Positions 1-8,576 of a DNA stretch of 64,000 nucleotides are shown piece after piece. This stretch comes from Pigmentiphaga humi. Its GTDB lineage: Bacteria > Pseudomonadota > Gammaproteobacteria > Burkholderiales > Burkholderiaceae_B. The notes beneath the pieces were generated by a model that did not search any database, had not been told where the DNA came from, and saw nothing but the letters and a program-made list of their open reading frames with translations. Where the stretch lies: contig NZ_UWPJ01000016.1 of the NCBI RefSeq assembly GCF_900606115.1, positions 1-64,000 on the forward strand, read 5' to 3'. A program made the translations under genes and the position numbers. Position 1 is the first letter of the stretch; the number at the start of each line of letters is the position of its first letter.

Positions 1-90
1 GCCTCGCCCCGCCTTGCGTCAGATCAACTCCCCCACCACTCCGCACGCGTCACGCCCTCAATACAACAGAACGCACCCCGCCCCCCAGAC

Positions 91-167
91 GGGCACAGCG
101 GATCCGGCTCCGCCGGTCCGCCAGTGCCGCCCCCTGGGGGGCGCGCGTAAGCGCGTAGGGGGGGGCT
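91..167 (+). repeat. Dispersed palindromic element, copy A
   Basis: This is the first copy of a REP-like element of about 75 bp. It contains an imperfect palindrome, GCGGATCCGGC facing GCCGGTCCGC across a 3-base loop. A CCCCCTGGGGGG palindrome, a GCGCGCGTAAGCGCG segment and a G-run ending in GGGGCT follow. The GGGGCT end touches the phoU stop codon at 168-170. Bases 1-90 to its left show no gene or clear signal. Confidence 0.85.
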
Positions 168-869
168 TCAATTAGCCGCGGCCTCCCGCTCCACGTTGTC
201 CACGCCCGTATGGCGCACGTCGCGGCCCTTGACCATGTACACCACCAGTTCGCACATGTTCTTGGCGTGATCGCCGATGCGCTCGAGGGCCTTGGCGATG
301 AACAGCAATTCGATGGAGCGCGATATCTTGCGCGGGTCTTCGATCATGTAGGTGATCAGCTGGCGGATGACGCCCTGCCACTCGGCGTCCACGCCCTTGT
401 CCTGGCGCACCACCTGCGCGGCGGCCTGCGCGTCGAGGCGGGCGAAGGCGTCCAGCGCCTTGCGCAGCATGGTCACGACGGTATTGGCCATGTGCCAGAG
501 CTCGACCGCAGGCATGTTCATGCGGCCGGCTTCGTGGATCAGCTTGGCCATGCGGGCGATCTTCTCGGCCTCGTCGCCGGCGCGCTCCATGTCGGTGATC
601 ATCTTGATCACGGTGATCATCATGCGCAGATCGCCGGCGGTAGGCTGGCGGCGGGCCAGGATATGGCTGCACGCCTCGTCCAGCTCGATCTCGAAGCGGT
701 TCACCTCCGCGTCGCGCGCGATGACGCGCTCCAGCGAGGCCAGGTCGCCGTTGGCCAGGCCGTCGATGGCGCCCGTGATCTGCGATTCGACCAGCCCGCC
801 CATTTGCAGAAAGCGCGACCGGACCTCTTCGAGTTCGGCGTCGTATTGTTTGTGGGTATGTTCAGTCAT
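168..869 (-). CDS. phoU: Phosphate-specific transport system accessory protein PhoU
   Basis: PhoU is a cytoplasmic regulator that links the PstSCAB phosphate importer to the PhoR/PhoB sensor system and limits phosphate uptake. The 233-residue all-helical product has both family metal-binding repeats: DMERAGDEAEKIA near residue 98 and ALERIGDHAKNM near residue 200. An in-frame start 19 codons further up exists, but the ATG at 869 follows a good ribosome binding site (AGGGAGCC) and begins the conserved region. pst and phoBR genes are not in the window. Upstream lies a candidate Pho box. A dispersed repeat begins directly after the stop codon. Confidence 0.96.
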   Translation of the reverse strand: MTEHTHKQYDAELEEVRSRFLQMGGLVESQITGAIDGLANGDLASLERVIARDAEVNRFEIELDEACSHILARRQPTAGDLRMMITVIKMITDMERAGDEAEKIARMAKLIHEAGRMNMPAVELWHMANTVVTMLRKALDAFARLDAQAAAQVVRQDKGVDAEWQGVIRQLITYMIEDPRKISRSIELLFIAKALERIGDHAKNMCELVVYMVKGRDVRHTGVDNVEREAAAN

Positions 870-940
870 GCCGGCTCCCTGCTCAGGACTTGTGGACGAG
901 CGTGCGTGCCCGCGGAAAACGGGCATCGATCGCCTAGTTT

Positions 941-958
941 ATGAACGTCATGTGACAA
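941..958 (-). promoter_or_regulatory. Candidate Pho box upstream of phoU
   Basis: Read on the minus strand, TTGTCAC-ATGA-CGTTCAT resembles two 7-base Pho half-sites (CTGTCAT) separated by four bases. Each half-site matches at 5 of 7 positions. It lies about 70 bp upstream of the phoU start, in the 123-bp gap after rpiA. PhoB control is inferred from the motif and the gene only. Confidence 0.45.
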
Positions 959-992
959 GAATATGTCGCCCGGCCGCGCTGCCCCGCAGACC

Positions 993-1679
993 TCACACGT
1001 GGCGCGGCTTGTCCAGGCGGCGTACGCCGGCCTGCGTGGCCAGCAGCGCGACGTCGGCGCCGTGCAGCGCGAACAGCCCGCAGGTGACGACCCCGGGCAG
1101 ATCGTTGACGACCTTCTCCAGGCCCTGCGGCTCGGCAATGCGCATGCCGTGCACATCCAGGATGACGTTGCCGTTGTCGGTCACGAAATCTTCTCGCAGC
1201 CGGGGCTGGCCGCCCAGCAGCCGCAAGGCGCGGGCCACGGCTTCGCGCGCCATTGGAATGACCTCGATGGGCAGCGGAAAGGCGCCCAGTTCGGCGACCA
1301 GCTTGGATTCGTCGGCGATGCAGATGAAGCGCTCGGCCACCGACGCGACGATCTTCTCTCGCGTGAGCGCGCCGCCGCCGCCCTTGATCATGTGCAGATG
1401 GTCGTCGATCTCGTCGGCGCCGTCCACATAGATGGGCATCCAGGCGACGTCGTTGAGGTCGAGCACCCGGATGCCATGGCCGGCCAGGCGCGCAGCGCTG
1501 CGTTCGGAGCTGGCTACGGTGCCCAGGATGCGGTCCTTGTAGGCGGCCAGGCCGTCGATGAACAGATCCGCGGTCGAGCCGGTGCCGACGCCGATGACCG
1601 CGTCGGGAGCGGCCACTTCGGCCACGAATGCCAGCGCGGCATCGGCCGCCTGCTGTTTGAGTTCCTGTTGGGAAAGCAT
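993..1679 (-). CDS. rpiA: Ribose-5-phosphate isomerase A
   Basis: RpiA interconverts ribose 5-phosphate and ribulose 5-phosphate in the non-oxidative pentose phosphate pathway. The 228-residue product has the family loops GVGTGSTA (phosphate binding), [16 protein letters not shown] (catalytic aspartates) and [11 protein letters not shown] (catalytic lysine). The ATG at 1679 gives the usual family length. An upstream in-frame ATG at 1730 would add 17 residues unlike the family. No strong Shine-Dalgarno sequence is visible before either start. It lies on the same strand as phoU, 123 bp upstream of it. Confidence 0.96.
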   Translation of the reverse strand: MLSQQELKQQAADAALAFVAEVAAPDAVIGVGTGSTADLFIDGLAAYKDRILGTVASSERSAARLAGHGIRVLDLNDVAWMPIYVDGADEIDDHLHMIKGGGGALTREKIVASVAERFICIADESKLVAELGAFPLPIEVIPMAREAVARALRLLGGQPRLREDFVTDNGNVILDVHGMRIAEPQGLEKVVNDLPGVVTCGLFALHGADVALLATQAGVRRLDKPRHV

Positions 1680-1788
1680 GATGAGGGCTGCAAGAATGCG
1701 CAAGGGTTCCGGACGGGGACACTTTAGCATCTGCCGGCCGCGGCGAGGGCTGCCGCCCGGCCAGCCGCGGGGCGCGGCCCGCCTCGCC

Positions 1789-2811
1789 CTACCCGCTGGC
1801 GGACGCGCCGGAGCGGGCGAATTCCTCGATGCTCATCCGGCGCGCCGGCGGCAGCGGGCGGCGGTGGATCCTGGCCGTCCAATGCGCCAGCTCCAGGCGC
1901 GAATAATCGTAGGTGCAGGCAGCCATGCGCGCCAGTTCCCGTTCCAGCCTGGCAGGGGTGACGTCGGCCCAGTCTTCGACGATCAGCACTGGCAGATCGT
2001 CGAACAGCTCATCCAGGCTGGAGTGCTTGACGATGGGAATGGAGCCCAGGACCATGGCCTCCCAGGTACGGTGGCAATCCATACCGATGCCGAACGGGCT
2101 GAGCGTGAAGGCGTGCTCGGCATTGCGGCGCCAGGTCTGGTCGCGCGTCGAGAACTCGGTCTGGTAGACCATCGCGTCGGCATGCGCGCGCTCCATGCAT
2201 TCGCGCCTGTCGCCGCGGTCGAGCGCGAAGTGCCAATTGCAATAGGCCTTGGGCACGCGCGCCGCGAGCGGAGGCGCGGCGGCGCACAAGGCCTGGATCT
2301 GGCGCTCCTGCTCGCGGGGAGGAACCGCTCCCCCCCACGGATGCGGGTCCTTGCTCTTGGTCCGCGTGGCCGTCGAGATCGTGTGGTAATCCATGCCGAT
2401 CGGAATCGAATGGAGCTTGGGATGCTCGAACACGCGGTTCTGGGCGAACCAGTGCGTCAGCAGCGGGTTCTCCAGCAAGGCCGCGATGGTGGCCTGCGCG
2501 AGCTGCCGGCCCGGCGCGATCGCGATGTCGGAATCGCCGGTCACCAGCGTGAACGGACGCGAAACCGCCGGCATATGCTTTCTGACGAAGCGGTCCAGCA
2601 TCTCCGGCGTCAGATAGAAGCTGTCGAAGCCCGCCCGGAAACCGATGCGCACCGGAACGGGAATGCGGCCCGACGACGATACCGGCGTCGGCGCGTGCAG
2701 CTCGCAAGACCTGAGCAGCCCGCGGCTGGAAACGAACCGGCAGGCATGCTCCAGTTCCGCGCCGTCCGGCGTCCCCACCAGGCCGGATGCCTGCAAGACC
2801 TTCTTCAGCAT
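1789..2811 (-). CDS. Exostosin-like glycosyltransferase
   Basis: This is a 340-residue predicted cytoplasmic glycosyltransferase. The C-terminal half (about residues 235-290) contains [19 protein letters not shown], then GSIPIV and an acidic stretch. That is the nucleotide-sugar-binding pattern of exostosin/GT47-type and related enzymes. No signal peptide or membrane segment is visible. It starts 24 bp after the stop of the UDP-xylose synthase gene on the same strand, so the two are probably cotranscribed. The context suggests transfer of xylose or a related pentose to a surface glycan. Donor and acceptor are inferred, not shown. Confidence 0.72.
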   Translation of the reverse strand: MLKKVLQASGLVGTPDGAELEHACRFVSSRGLLRSCELHAPTPVSSSGRIPVPVRIGFRAGFDSFYLTPEMLDRFVRKHMPAVSRPFTLVTGDSDIAIAPGRQLAQATIAALLENPLLTHWFAQNRVFEHPKLHSIPIGMDYHTISTATRTKSKDPHPWGGAVPPREQERQIQALCAAAPPLAARVPKAYCNWHFALDRGDRRECMERAHADAMVYQTEFSTRDQTWRRNAEHAFTLSPFGIGMDCHRTWEAMVLGSIPIVKHSSLDELFDDLPVLIVEDWADVTPARLERELARMAACTYDYSRLELAHWTARIHRRPLPPARRMSIEEFARSGASASG

Positions 2812-2835
2812 GCCGCTTCCTCGCCCGGTTGCCGC

Positions 2836-3795
2836 TCACGCCAGGGCGGCGGCATCATGCTTGAGCAATTCGTCGAAATACGCAATGGTCTTTTCCAGGC
2901 CCTCGCGCAGCGGGATCGCGGGCTCCCAGCGCAGGATCTCCCGCGCACGCGCGATGTCGGGCTGGCGCTGCATCGGGTCGTCCTGCGGCAGCGGCTTGAA
3001 AATGAGTCTGGACCTGGAACCGGTCATCTCGATGACCAGTTCGGCGAGCGCGCGTATGGTGAACTCGTTGGGATTGCCGACGTTGATCGGGCCGGTAACG
3101 TCGTCGGGCGTGTCCATCATGCGGATCATCGCTTCGATCAAATCGTCGCGGTAGCAGAACGAACGGGTCTGCAGCCCTTCGCCGAAAATGGTGATGTCTT
3201 CGCCGCGCAAGGCCTGCACGATGAAATTCGACACCACGCGCCCGTCGTTCGGATGCATGCGCGGCCCATAGGTGTTGAAAATGCGCACGACCTTGATGCG
3301 CAGCCGGTGCTGGCGGTGGTAGTCGAAGAACAGGGTCTCGGCGCAGCGCTTGCCCTCGTCGTAGCAGGAGCGGATGCCGATGGGATTGACGTTGCCCCAG
3401 TAATCCTCGACCTGCGGATGGACCACCGGATCGCCGTAGACCTCGGAGGTCGAGGCCTGCAGGATCTTGGCGCGCAGCCGCTTGGCCAGTCCCAGCATGT
3501 TGATGGCGCCGTGGACGCTGGTCTTGGTGGTCTGCACCGGATCGTGCTGGTAGTGGATGGGCGATGCCGGGCAGGCCAGGTTGTAGATCTCGTCCACTTC
3601 CACATAGAGCGGGAAGCAGACGTCGTGCCGCATCAGCTCGAAGCGGGGATGCCCGATCAGGTGCTCGACGTTGCGCCGCGTGCCGGTGAAGAAGTTGTCC
3701 ACACACAGGATCTCGTCGCCGCGCTCCAGCAGCCGCTCCACCAGATGCGAGCCGAGGAAGCCGGCGCCGCCGGTCACGAGAATTCGTCTTACCAT
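2836..3795 (-). CDS. UDP-glucuronate decarboxylase (UDP-xylose synthase), SDR family
   Basis: The predicted reaction converts UDP-glucuronate to UDP-xylose and CO2 with bound NAD+. The 319-residue protein begins with the Rossmann motif GGAGFLGSH. It carries STSEVYGDP with the family glutamate, the catalytic YDEGK (YxxxK) in SCYDEGKR, and [14 protein letters not shown]. Together these are typical of UXS enzymes rather than GalE epimerases. The extended active-site Glu/Tyr/Lys set is intact. It is first in a probable operon with the glycosyltransferase downstream. Its ribosome binding site lies inside a predicted hairpin (3799-3824). Confidence 0.9.
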   Translation of the reverse strand: MVRRILVTGGAGFLGSHLVERLLERGDEILCVDNFFTGTRRNVEHLIGHPRFELMRHDVCFPLYVEVDEIYNLACPASPIHYQHDPVQTTKTSVHGAINMLGLAKRLRAKILQASTSEVYGDPVVHPQVEDYWGNVNPIGIRSCYDEGKRCAETLFFDYHRQHRLRIKVVRIFNTYGPRMHPNDGRVVSNFIVQALRGEDITIFGEGLQTRSFCYRDDLIEAMIRMMDTPDDVTGPINVGNPNEFTIRALAELVIEMTGSRSRLIFKPLPQDDPMQRQPDIARAREILRWEPAIPLREGLEKTIAYFDELLKHDAAALA

Positions 3796-3798
3796 TGA

Positions 3799-3824
3799 AT
3801 GTCCTATGTGCCGTTCCAGGACAT
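3799..3824 (-). promoter_or_regulatory. Hairpin enclosing the ribosome binding site of the UDP-xylose synthase gene
   Basis: On the minus strand, ATGTCCT pairs perfectly with AGGACAT across a 12-base loop. The AGGA of the second arm is the apparent Shine-Dalgarno sequence, six bases before the ATG at 3795. The 7-bp stem would therefore mask translation initiation. Its function is inferred. Confidence 0.45.
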
Positions 3825-3939
3825 GGGGCGGCGGAAGGTGGCGGGATTCGGAAAGGTGCGTATTTTAACGTACGTCCCCTATTCCAGGACTGCATTCGCC
3901 TGGCAAGCCGCATCAGCAAGACCAGGACCCGGACGCCCG

Positions 3940-4530
3940 CTAGTCCGGCATGCTGCCCAGGTCCTCCTCGTACTCCCCGTCGAGCAGGACGAAGGCGATC
4001 CTTGCCGGCTCTTTGCCCCGGTTCGACCAGGCATGGTTGGTCCCGCATTGAACGAGGACATCGCCGGCATGCAAGGTCACCTCGCCATCATCCAGCAGCA
4101 TGGTGATTTCACCCGCAAGGACGATGGCGTAATCGACGGTCTCGGTCCGGTGCATCATCGGATGCCTGCCCGTTTGCCCGAAGGTGGAACCCTCGGCATT
4201 CCCCATTCCCTCGAACAGCCGGGCGACCTGCTCCCCGCTGAAACTCCTCGATGCGTCGGTTTCCGGTACCAGGGTATTGATGCGGATGACGCTGCCCCGC
4301 TTTGCTGGCAACTGCCTGCGAGGTCCCATCGTAGGCTCCTGCGCCACAGCGGGGATGGGGACGGGCATGGCATCGGTTCGCCAGATGTCCGTGGAGGCAT
4401 ACCCTGGACGCAAATCGGACGTATGGACGAAGGGCGCAGGCCCATCGGATATCACGACGGCCCGGCCACGCTCGTCATGGCCGGTCACGACGCGGCGGAC
4501 ATAGCCTGGATCGCCGGGTTTTGCACTCAT
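3940..4530 (-). CDS. Cupin domain protein
   Basis: This 196-residue protein has a single C-terminal cupin_2 barrel (about residues 105-185). HRTETVDYAIVLAGEI is followed by LHAGDVLVQCGTNHAWSN, supplying the usual His/Glu/His metal ligands. The N-terminal part is variable. The start at 4530 is chosen because it follows GAGGAAT; the longer frame upstream has no family similarity. It is the last gene of an amidohydrolase-Bug-cupin cassette, 16 bp after the Bug stop codon. Proteins of this type are common beside aromatic or organic-acid degradation genes. The substrate is unknown. Confidence 0.85.
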   Translation of the reverse strand: MSAKPGDPGYVRRVVTGHDERGRAVVISDGPAPFVHTSDLRPGYASTDIWRTDAMPVPIPAVAQEPTMGPRRQLPAKRGSVIRINTLVPETDASRSFSGEQVARLFEGMGNAEGSTFGQTGRHPMMHRTETVDYAIVLAGEITMLLDDGEVTLHAGDVLVQCGTNHAWSNRGKEPARIAFVLLDGEYEEDLGSMPD

Positions 4531-4546
4531 CGGGCATTCCTCGTTC

Positions 4547-5524
4547 TTACTGGACAGTGATTTTCTTCGTGGCAACGATTTCGCTCCATCGCGCGATCTC
4601 GGATTCGATGTCGCGGCGCATGTCCTGGGAGGATCCCGAGAGCGGCGTTCCCCCCAGGCTGGCAAAGCGCTGCTGGATCTCAGGCGTGGCAAGCACCCTA
4701 TGGATTTCCCGGTTCAGCCGCTCGATCACCTCGGCGTTCATCCCCGCCGGCCCGGCAATGCCCAGGAACGATGACGCTTCGTAGCCAGGATAGGATTCGG
4801 CAACCGCGGGTATGCCGGGCAGCAAGGGCGAACGCGCGCCGGAAGTGACGGCAAGCGCCCTCACCCGGCCCGCCTTCAATTCGGGCTCGATGACGGACAA
4901 GGTGTTGAAAGTCAGGTCCAGGCGGCTGCCTCCCAACAGCTCCGTCAAGGGCGCCGACCCGCCCTTGTAGGGCACGTGCATCATATCGATGCCAGCGCTC
5001 GACTCGAACGATTCGGTGGCGAGATGGAAGAGCGATCCCACCCCGGCCGAGGAATAGGCCAGCTTGCCCGGAGACGCCTTTGCCGCCGCGACCAGGTCGG
5101 GAATCGTCTTGAAGGGCGAATCCGCGGGCACCGTCACGACCAGCGGGTAGCTGATCATCATCGAGATCCAGGAGAACCCCTTGATCGGATCGAAAGGCAG
5201 TTTCGCCGTGGTGGCAACCAGCGTCGGATAGGCGCCGCTGACCAGCAGCAAGGTGTAGCCGTCCGGACGTGCGCGGGCGACGGCATCGGCCGCGATGACG
5301 CCGTTGGCCCCCGGACGATTCTCGACGACCACCGCCTGGCCCAGGCCTGTGCTCATGCGAGCCGCGACGAGCCGCAGGACGATATCGGCGTTGCCGCCCG
5401 GGGCGAAGCTGTTGATGACCGTGATCGGCCTCGACGGATACTCCTGTGCCTGTGCGCCGAGAGCGCCGAACACCAGTAGCGAGGCGGCCAGGCTGCGTGA
5501 GAGATTGATCGCGAATGTAGCCAT
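4547..5524 (-). CDS. Bug-family periplasmic binding protein
   Basis: This is a tripartite tricarboxylate transporter receptor of 325 residues. A signal peptide of about 26 residues ends in GAQA before QEYPSRPI. Family marks include NSFAPGGNADI, VVVENRPGANG, PDGYTLLLVSG and VPYKGGSAP. Such proteins capture small carboxylates in the periplasm and pass them to TctAB-type membrane proteins, which are absent here. It starts 5 bp after the amidohydrolase gene and precedes the cupin gene, so its ligand is probably the cassette's substrate. Confidence 0.93.
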   Translation of the reverse strand: MATFAINLSRSLAASLLVFGALGAQAQEYPSRPITVINSFAPGGNADIVLRLVAARMSTGLGQAVVVENRPGANGVIAADAVARARPDGYTLLLVSGAYPTLVATTAKLPFDPIKGFSWISMMISYPLVVTVPADSPFKTIPDLVAAAKASPGKLAYSSAGVGSLFHLATESFESSAGIDMMHVPYKGGSAPLTELLGGSRLDLTFNTLSVIEPELKAGRVRALAVTSGARSPLLPGIPAVAESYPGYEASSFLGIAGPAGMNAEVIERLNREIHRVLATPEIQQRFASLGGTPLSGSSQDMRRDIESEIARWSEIVATKKITVQ

Positions 5525-5529
5525 ATCGT

Positions 5530-6393
5530 TCAGAAACCGTAGAGGATGGAAGGATTGGTGACCAGGATCCGACGGCGCAGCGCTTCGTCCGGCACCCACT
5601 TGGAGAACGCATCGAGCAGGTCCCCATCGTTCTGCATGTCGTCGTACTGATTCGGGTGCGGCCAATCCGTGCCCCACAGGACGCGGTCCGGGCGCAACCG
5701 GACCACCGCACGTACGAGCGGCTCCATGTCGGACCAGGGGAAACCCATTTTCGACATGCGGTGCTGGCCGGATATCTTGACCCAGCAGTTGCCCGCTTCG
5801 AGCAGCCGGGCAAGCGCATGGAATCCGGGCGAAGCCAGCCCTTCGCCGAGGCGTATCCGGGCGATGTGGTCGACGACGAGCGGACAACCGGTCTCCGCCA
5901 GACGCTCGGCAAGATCGGCAAGCTCCTGGGACCGGTCGACATGCACGACGAGATGCCAGCCGAAAGGCTTCACCTTGGCAGCGACAGCCTCCAACAAGTC
6001 GAAGCCGGGGGTTCCTTTCACGACGGTGGAAAGCCTTGCGCCGCGAAAACCCAGCTCATGAAGCCGGCGCACATCGCGCTCGGGAGTGTCGGGGCGAATG
6101 ATCGCAACGCCGCGCAGGCGGTCTCTGGCGGATTCGACCGCGGCGGCCACGGCCCGGTTGTCGGCGCCGTGGACGGAACCCTGGACGAGAACCGCGCGCT
6201 CGATGCCTATTGCATCGAGCATGCGCAGATAGTCCGTTACCGACGCATCGGGAGGCGTGAAGCTTCGGTCTGCGATGAACGGGAAAAGCGCAGAAGGCCC
6301 GAACACGTGGGCGTGGCAATCGGTCGCCCCGGGCGGCGCTCGATAAAGGGGCGTGCGCGGACATGGGTCCGGGCCCAGGCAATCTCGGATCAT
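5530..6393 (-). CDS. Amidohydrolase, 2-pyrone-4,6-dicarboxylate lactonase-like (TIM barrel)
   Basis: This 287-residue TIM-barrel hydrolase belongs to the amidohydrolase_2 (PF04909) group, which includes LigI and related lactonases and decarboxylases. DCHAHVFG near residue 25 is the first metal or substrate motif. WGTDWPHPN near residue 241 carries the conserved aspartate, and the end NPSILYGF is typical. It is first gene of the cassette with a Bug protein and a cupin, and is divergent from the LysR gene at 6516. A role in opening a lactone or hydrolysing a cyclic carboxylic acid is inferred. Confidence 0.85.
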   Translation of the reverse strand: MIRDCLGPDPCPRTPLYRAPPGATDCHAHVFGPSALFPFIADRSFTPPDASVTDYLRMLDAIGIERAVLVQGSVHGADNRAVAAAVESARDRLRGVAIIRPDTPERDVRRLHELGFRGARLSTVVKGTPGFDLLEAVAAKVKPFGWHLVVHVDRSQELADLAERLAETGCPLVVDHIARIRLGEGLASPGFHALARLLEAGNCWVKISGQHRMSKMGFPWSDMEPLVRAVVRLRPDRVLWGTDWPHPNQYDDMQNDGDLLDAFSKWVPDEALRRRILVTNPSILYGF

Positions 6394-6477
6394 GCCGTCT
6401 CCTGTTCTGTCTTCTCGTTTGCATCCATGGCGGCCATGATCCTGTAATCGTGCCGGGAAAGGAAGCGCGTCTAAGGC

Positions 6478-6497
6478 ATAATGGTTTTTCCTCTTAT
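6478..6497. promoter_or_regulatory. Imperfect palindrome in the amidohydrolase/LysR divergent promoter
   Basis: ATAATGG-tttt-TCC-TCTTAT forms a partly symmetric element with ATAA/TTAT outer arms and GG/CC inner arms. It lies in the 122-bp region between the divergent starts at 6393 and 6516. It could be an operator for the adjacent LysR protein, but the symmetry is imperfect. Confidence 0.25.
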
Positions 6498-6515
6498 TCC
6501 GAACAGCGCCCTCGC

Positions 6516-7424
6516 ATGGACAAATTCTCCGCGATCGCGGCGTTCGCCAAGGTCGCCGGCCTGGGGAGCTTTACGGCGGCCAGCGGCCAATTGGGCGTAA
6601 GCCCATCCGCCGTCACCAAGAACGTTTCCCAGCTTGAGAAACACCTGGGTGTGCGCTTGCTGAACCGCACCACCCACGGCGTTGCCCTGACCGAAGAAGG
6701 CTCCGCCTTCCTGGCGCGCTGTCTACCTATCCTCGGCGACCTGGCGGATGCGGAACGGCAATTGTCGGTTCAACGAGGCGCCGCGGCAGGCCGGCTCCGG
6801 GTAGGCATTCCCCACGCAATGGCGAGGCTGTACGTAACGCCGCATCTGCCTGGCTACTTCGCATCGCATCCGGACATTCGGCTGGAACTGATCCTGGTCG
6901 ATCACGTCACCGATCTGCTGCAATACCAACTGGACCTCGCCATACGCGTGGGCGCTCCGCGCGACGGCAGGTCCATCGCGAAAGAACTGGCGCGCACGCA
7001 GCGGGTGACGGTCGCCACGCCCGGCTATCTAAGCCAGCACGGCGCGCCGCGCAGCGTTGCCGAGCTACGCGGCCACAACTGCATGTGCCTGCTGTTCAAT
7101 GGCAAGCGCAGGCTCTGGCGGTTCTCCGTGGGCGGACGGACCCGCTCCTTCACGCCGCACGGAAATTTTGTCGTCAACAGCGGCGACGAACTGCGCGAGG
7201 CTGTCCTGCAGGGAATCGGCATCACCCAGATCAACTCGATCCTGGTAGAGAAAGACCTGGCGGACGGCAAACTGGTGCCCGTCCTGGCGCGCCACGCCGT
7301 ATCCAGCGATACGCTCTACGCCGTCTATGCGCAATCCCGCTATATGCCTCCGCGGGCCCGATCCTTCGTCGCGTTCCTGGAGGAAGTTTTCAAGCCGTTC
7401 CGTCGTCCGTCGCGGCTGGGCTGA
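6516..7424 (+). CDS. LysR-family transcriptional regulator
   Basis: This is a 302-residue LysR regulator. The N-terminal winged helix (residues 1-60) contains GSFTAASGQLGVSPSAVTKN, and the effector-binding domain covers about residues 90-295. The ATG at 6516 gives the canonical length, although an open frame extends upstream. It is transcribed divergently from the amidohydrolase-Bug-cupin cassette, the usual arrangement for a LysR activator of that cassette. The effector is presumably the substrate or an intermediate (inference). Confidence 0.93.
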   Translation: MDKFSAIAAFAKVAGLGSFTAASGQLGVSPSAVTKNVSQLEKHLGVRLLNRTTHGVALTEEGSAFLARCLPILGDLADAERQLSVQRGAAAGRLRVGIPHAMARLYVTPHLPGYFASHPDIRLELILVDHVTDLLQYQLDLAIRVGAPRDGRSIAKELARTQRVTVATPGYLSQHGAPRSVAELRGHNCMCLLFNGKRRLWRFSVGGRTRSFTPHGNFVVNSGDELREAVLQGIGITQINSILVEKDLADGKLVPVLARHAVSSDTLYAVYAQSRYMPPRARSFVAFLEEVFKPFRRPSRLG

Positions 7425-7471
7425 CGCAGTCCCGAGACAGGGTCGTCCAGGCGGGCGGCCTCTATACGAAA

Positions 7472-7530
7472 GCGCGGCACGCCCCTGCCGGGACCGTGCC
7501 GCGCTCCATCGGAGCCTGGCGCGAGGCTCC
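7472..7530. terminator. Two strong hairpins between convergent genes
   Basis: GCGCGGCACG at 7472-7481 pairs perfectly with CGTGCCGCGC at 7495-7504. GGAGCCT at 7511-7517 pairs with AGGCTCC at 7524-7530. They occupy the 124-bp gap between the convergent LysR (ending 7424) and Bug (ending 7549) genes. Neither is followed by a T-run, so a bidirectional terminator is only likely. Confidence 0.45.
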
Positions 7531-7548
7531 TGTCGGGATGGACCAGCC

Positions 7549-8526
7549 TCAGTCGGCCTGGATCTTGCGCTGGACCACCACGGCGCGCAGGCGCTCGATG
7601 TCGCTTTCGACCCGGGTCCGGAATTCGTCGGGCGACGAGGCGCGCGGCGTGCCGCCCCAGTCCACCAGTTGCTGGTGGACGGCGGGGATGTCGAGCACGG
7701 CGCGCAGTTCGCGGTTCAGGCGCGCGATCACCTCGCGCGGCGTGCCCGCGGGCGCGGCGATGCCGAGCCACGAGTCGTACACCACGGCCGGCAGCGAATC
7801 GGCCACGCTCGGCACGCCCGGCAGGGCCTGCACGCCCTTGGGCGCGGTGCTCGCCAGCAGCCTGACGCGCTGCGACTTGTAGAGCGGCGCGGTGTTGGTC
7901 ATGGTGTCGATCATCACGTCGACGCGGCCGGCCAGCAGCTCGGTGATGGGCGCGGATCCGCCCTTGAACGGCACATGCAGCGCGCTGCCGCCGCTTTCGG
8001 CCATGATCCATTCGCCTACCAGGTGCATGGCGGTGCCCACCCCCACCGAGGTATAGGTATAGCGGTCCTTTTCCGTGCGGATGCGCTGCAGGAAATCGCC
8101 GAACGACTGGATGGGCGAGGACGGTGCCACGGACAAGGCGAGCGGATACGTGGTGATGGTGGACACCCACTCGTAGCTCTTGACCGGCTGGAACGGCAGG
8201 TCTTTGCGCATGGCGGCGTTGGTCGCGTGGCCGCTGGTCATGAGCACCAGCGTGTAGCCGTCCGGCTCGGCCTTGGCCACCTGGGCCGAGGCGATGTTGC
8301 CGCCGTCGCCGGCCCGGTTCTCGACGATGACGGCCTGCCCCAGCCGCTCGCCCAGGTTCTTGCCGACCAGGCGCGCAACCACGTCGCTGCCGCCGCCGGC
8401 CGCAAAGCCCACCAGCAGCTTGATCGGCCGGGCCGGATATTCGCCCTGCGCGTGCACGGGCAGGACGCAGGCGGCGAGCAGGCCCGCCAGGACCAGGCGC
8501 GCGCCCGGAATGTATTGCTTGATCAT
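7549..8526 (-). CDS. Bug-family periplasmic binding protein
   Basis: This 325-residue receptor has a signal peptide ending in LPVHA before QGEYPARPI. GFAAGGGSDVVAR, VIVENRAGDGG, PDGYTLVLMTSG and VPFKGGSAP are family marks. The start follows a strong AAGGAG six bases upstream. It is the third gene of a VOC protein-IclR-Bug cassette, 50 bp after the IclR gene. No tctA or tctB genes are nearby. The ligand is probably an aromatic or small organic acid metabolised with the VOC enzyme (inference). Confidence 0.93.
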   Translation of the reverse strand: MIKQYIPGARLVLAGLLAACVLPVHAQGEYPARPIKLLVGFAAGGGSDVVARLVGKNLGERLGQAVIVENRAGDGGNIASAQVAKAEPDGYTLVLMTSGHATNAAMRKDLPFQPVKSYEWVSTITTYPLALSVAPSSPIQSFGDFLQRIRTEKDRYTYTSVGVGTAMHLVGEWIMAESGGSALHVPFKGGSAPITELLAGRVDVMIDTMTNTAPLYKSQRVRLLASTAPKGVQALPGVPSVADSLPAVVYDSWLGIAAPAGTPREVIARLNRELRAVLDIPAVHQQLVDWGGTPRASSPDEFRTRVESDIERLRAVVVQRKIQAD

Positions 8527-8576
8527 TGCTATCTCCTTATGGATTTTTCCGTGTAGTCGATCGCCGCGGCGCGGAC

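Noticed and set aside
1735-1790. Possible further copy of the dispersed element after the glycosyltransferase gene
   Set aside because: Only a short GCGGGTAGGG match is shared; the palindromes are absent.
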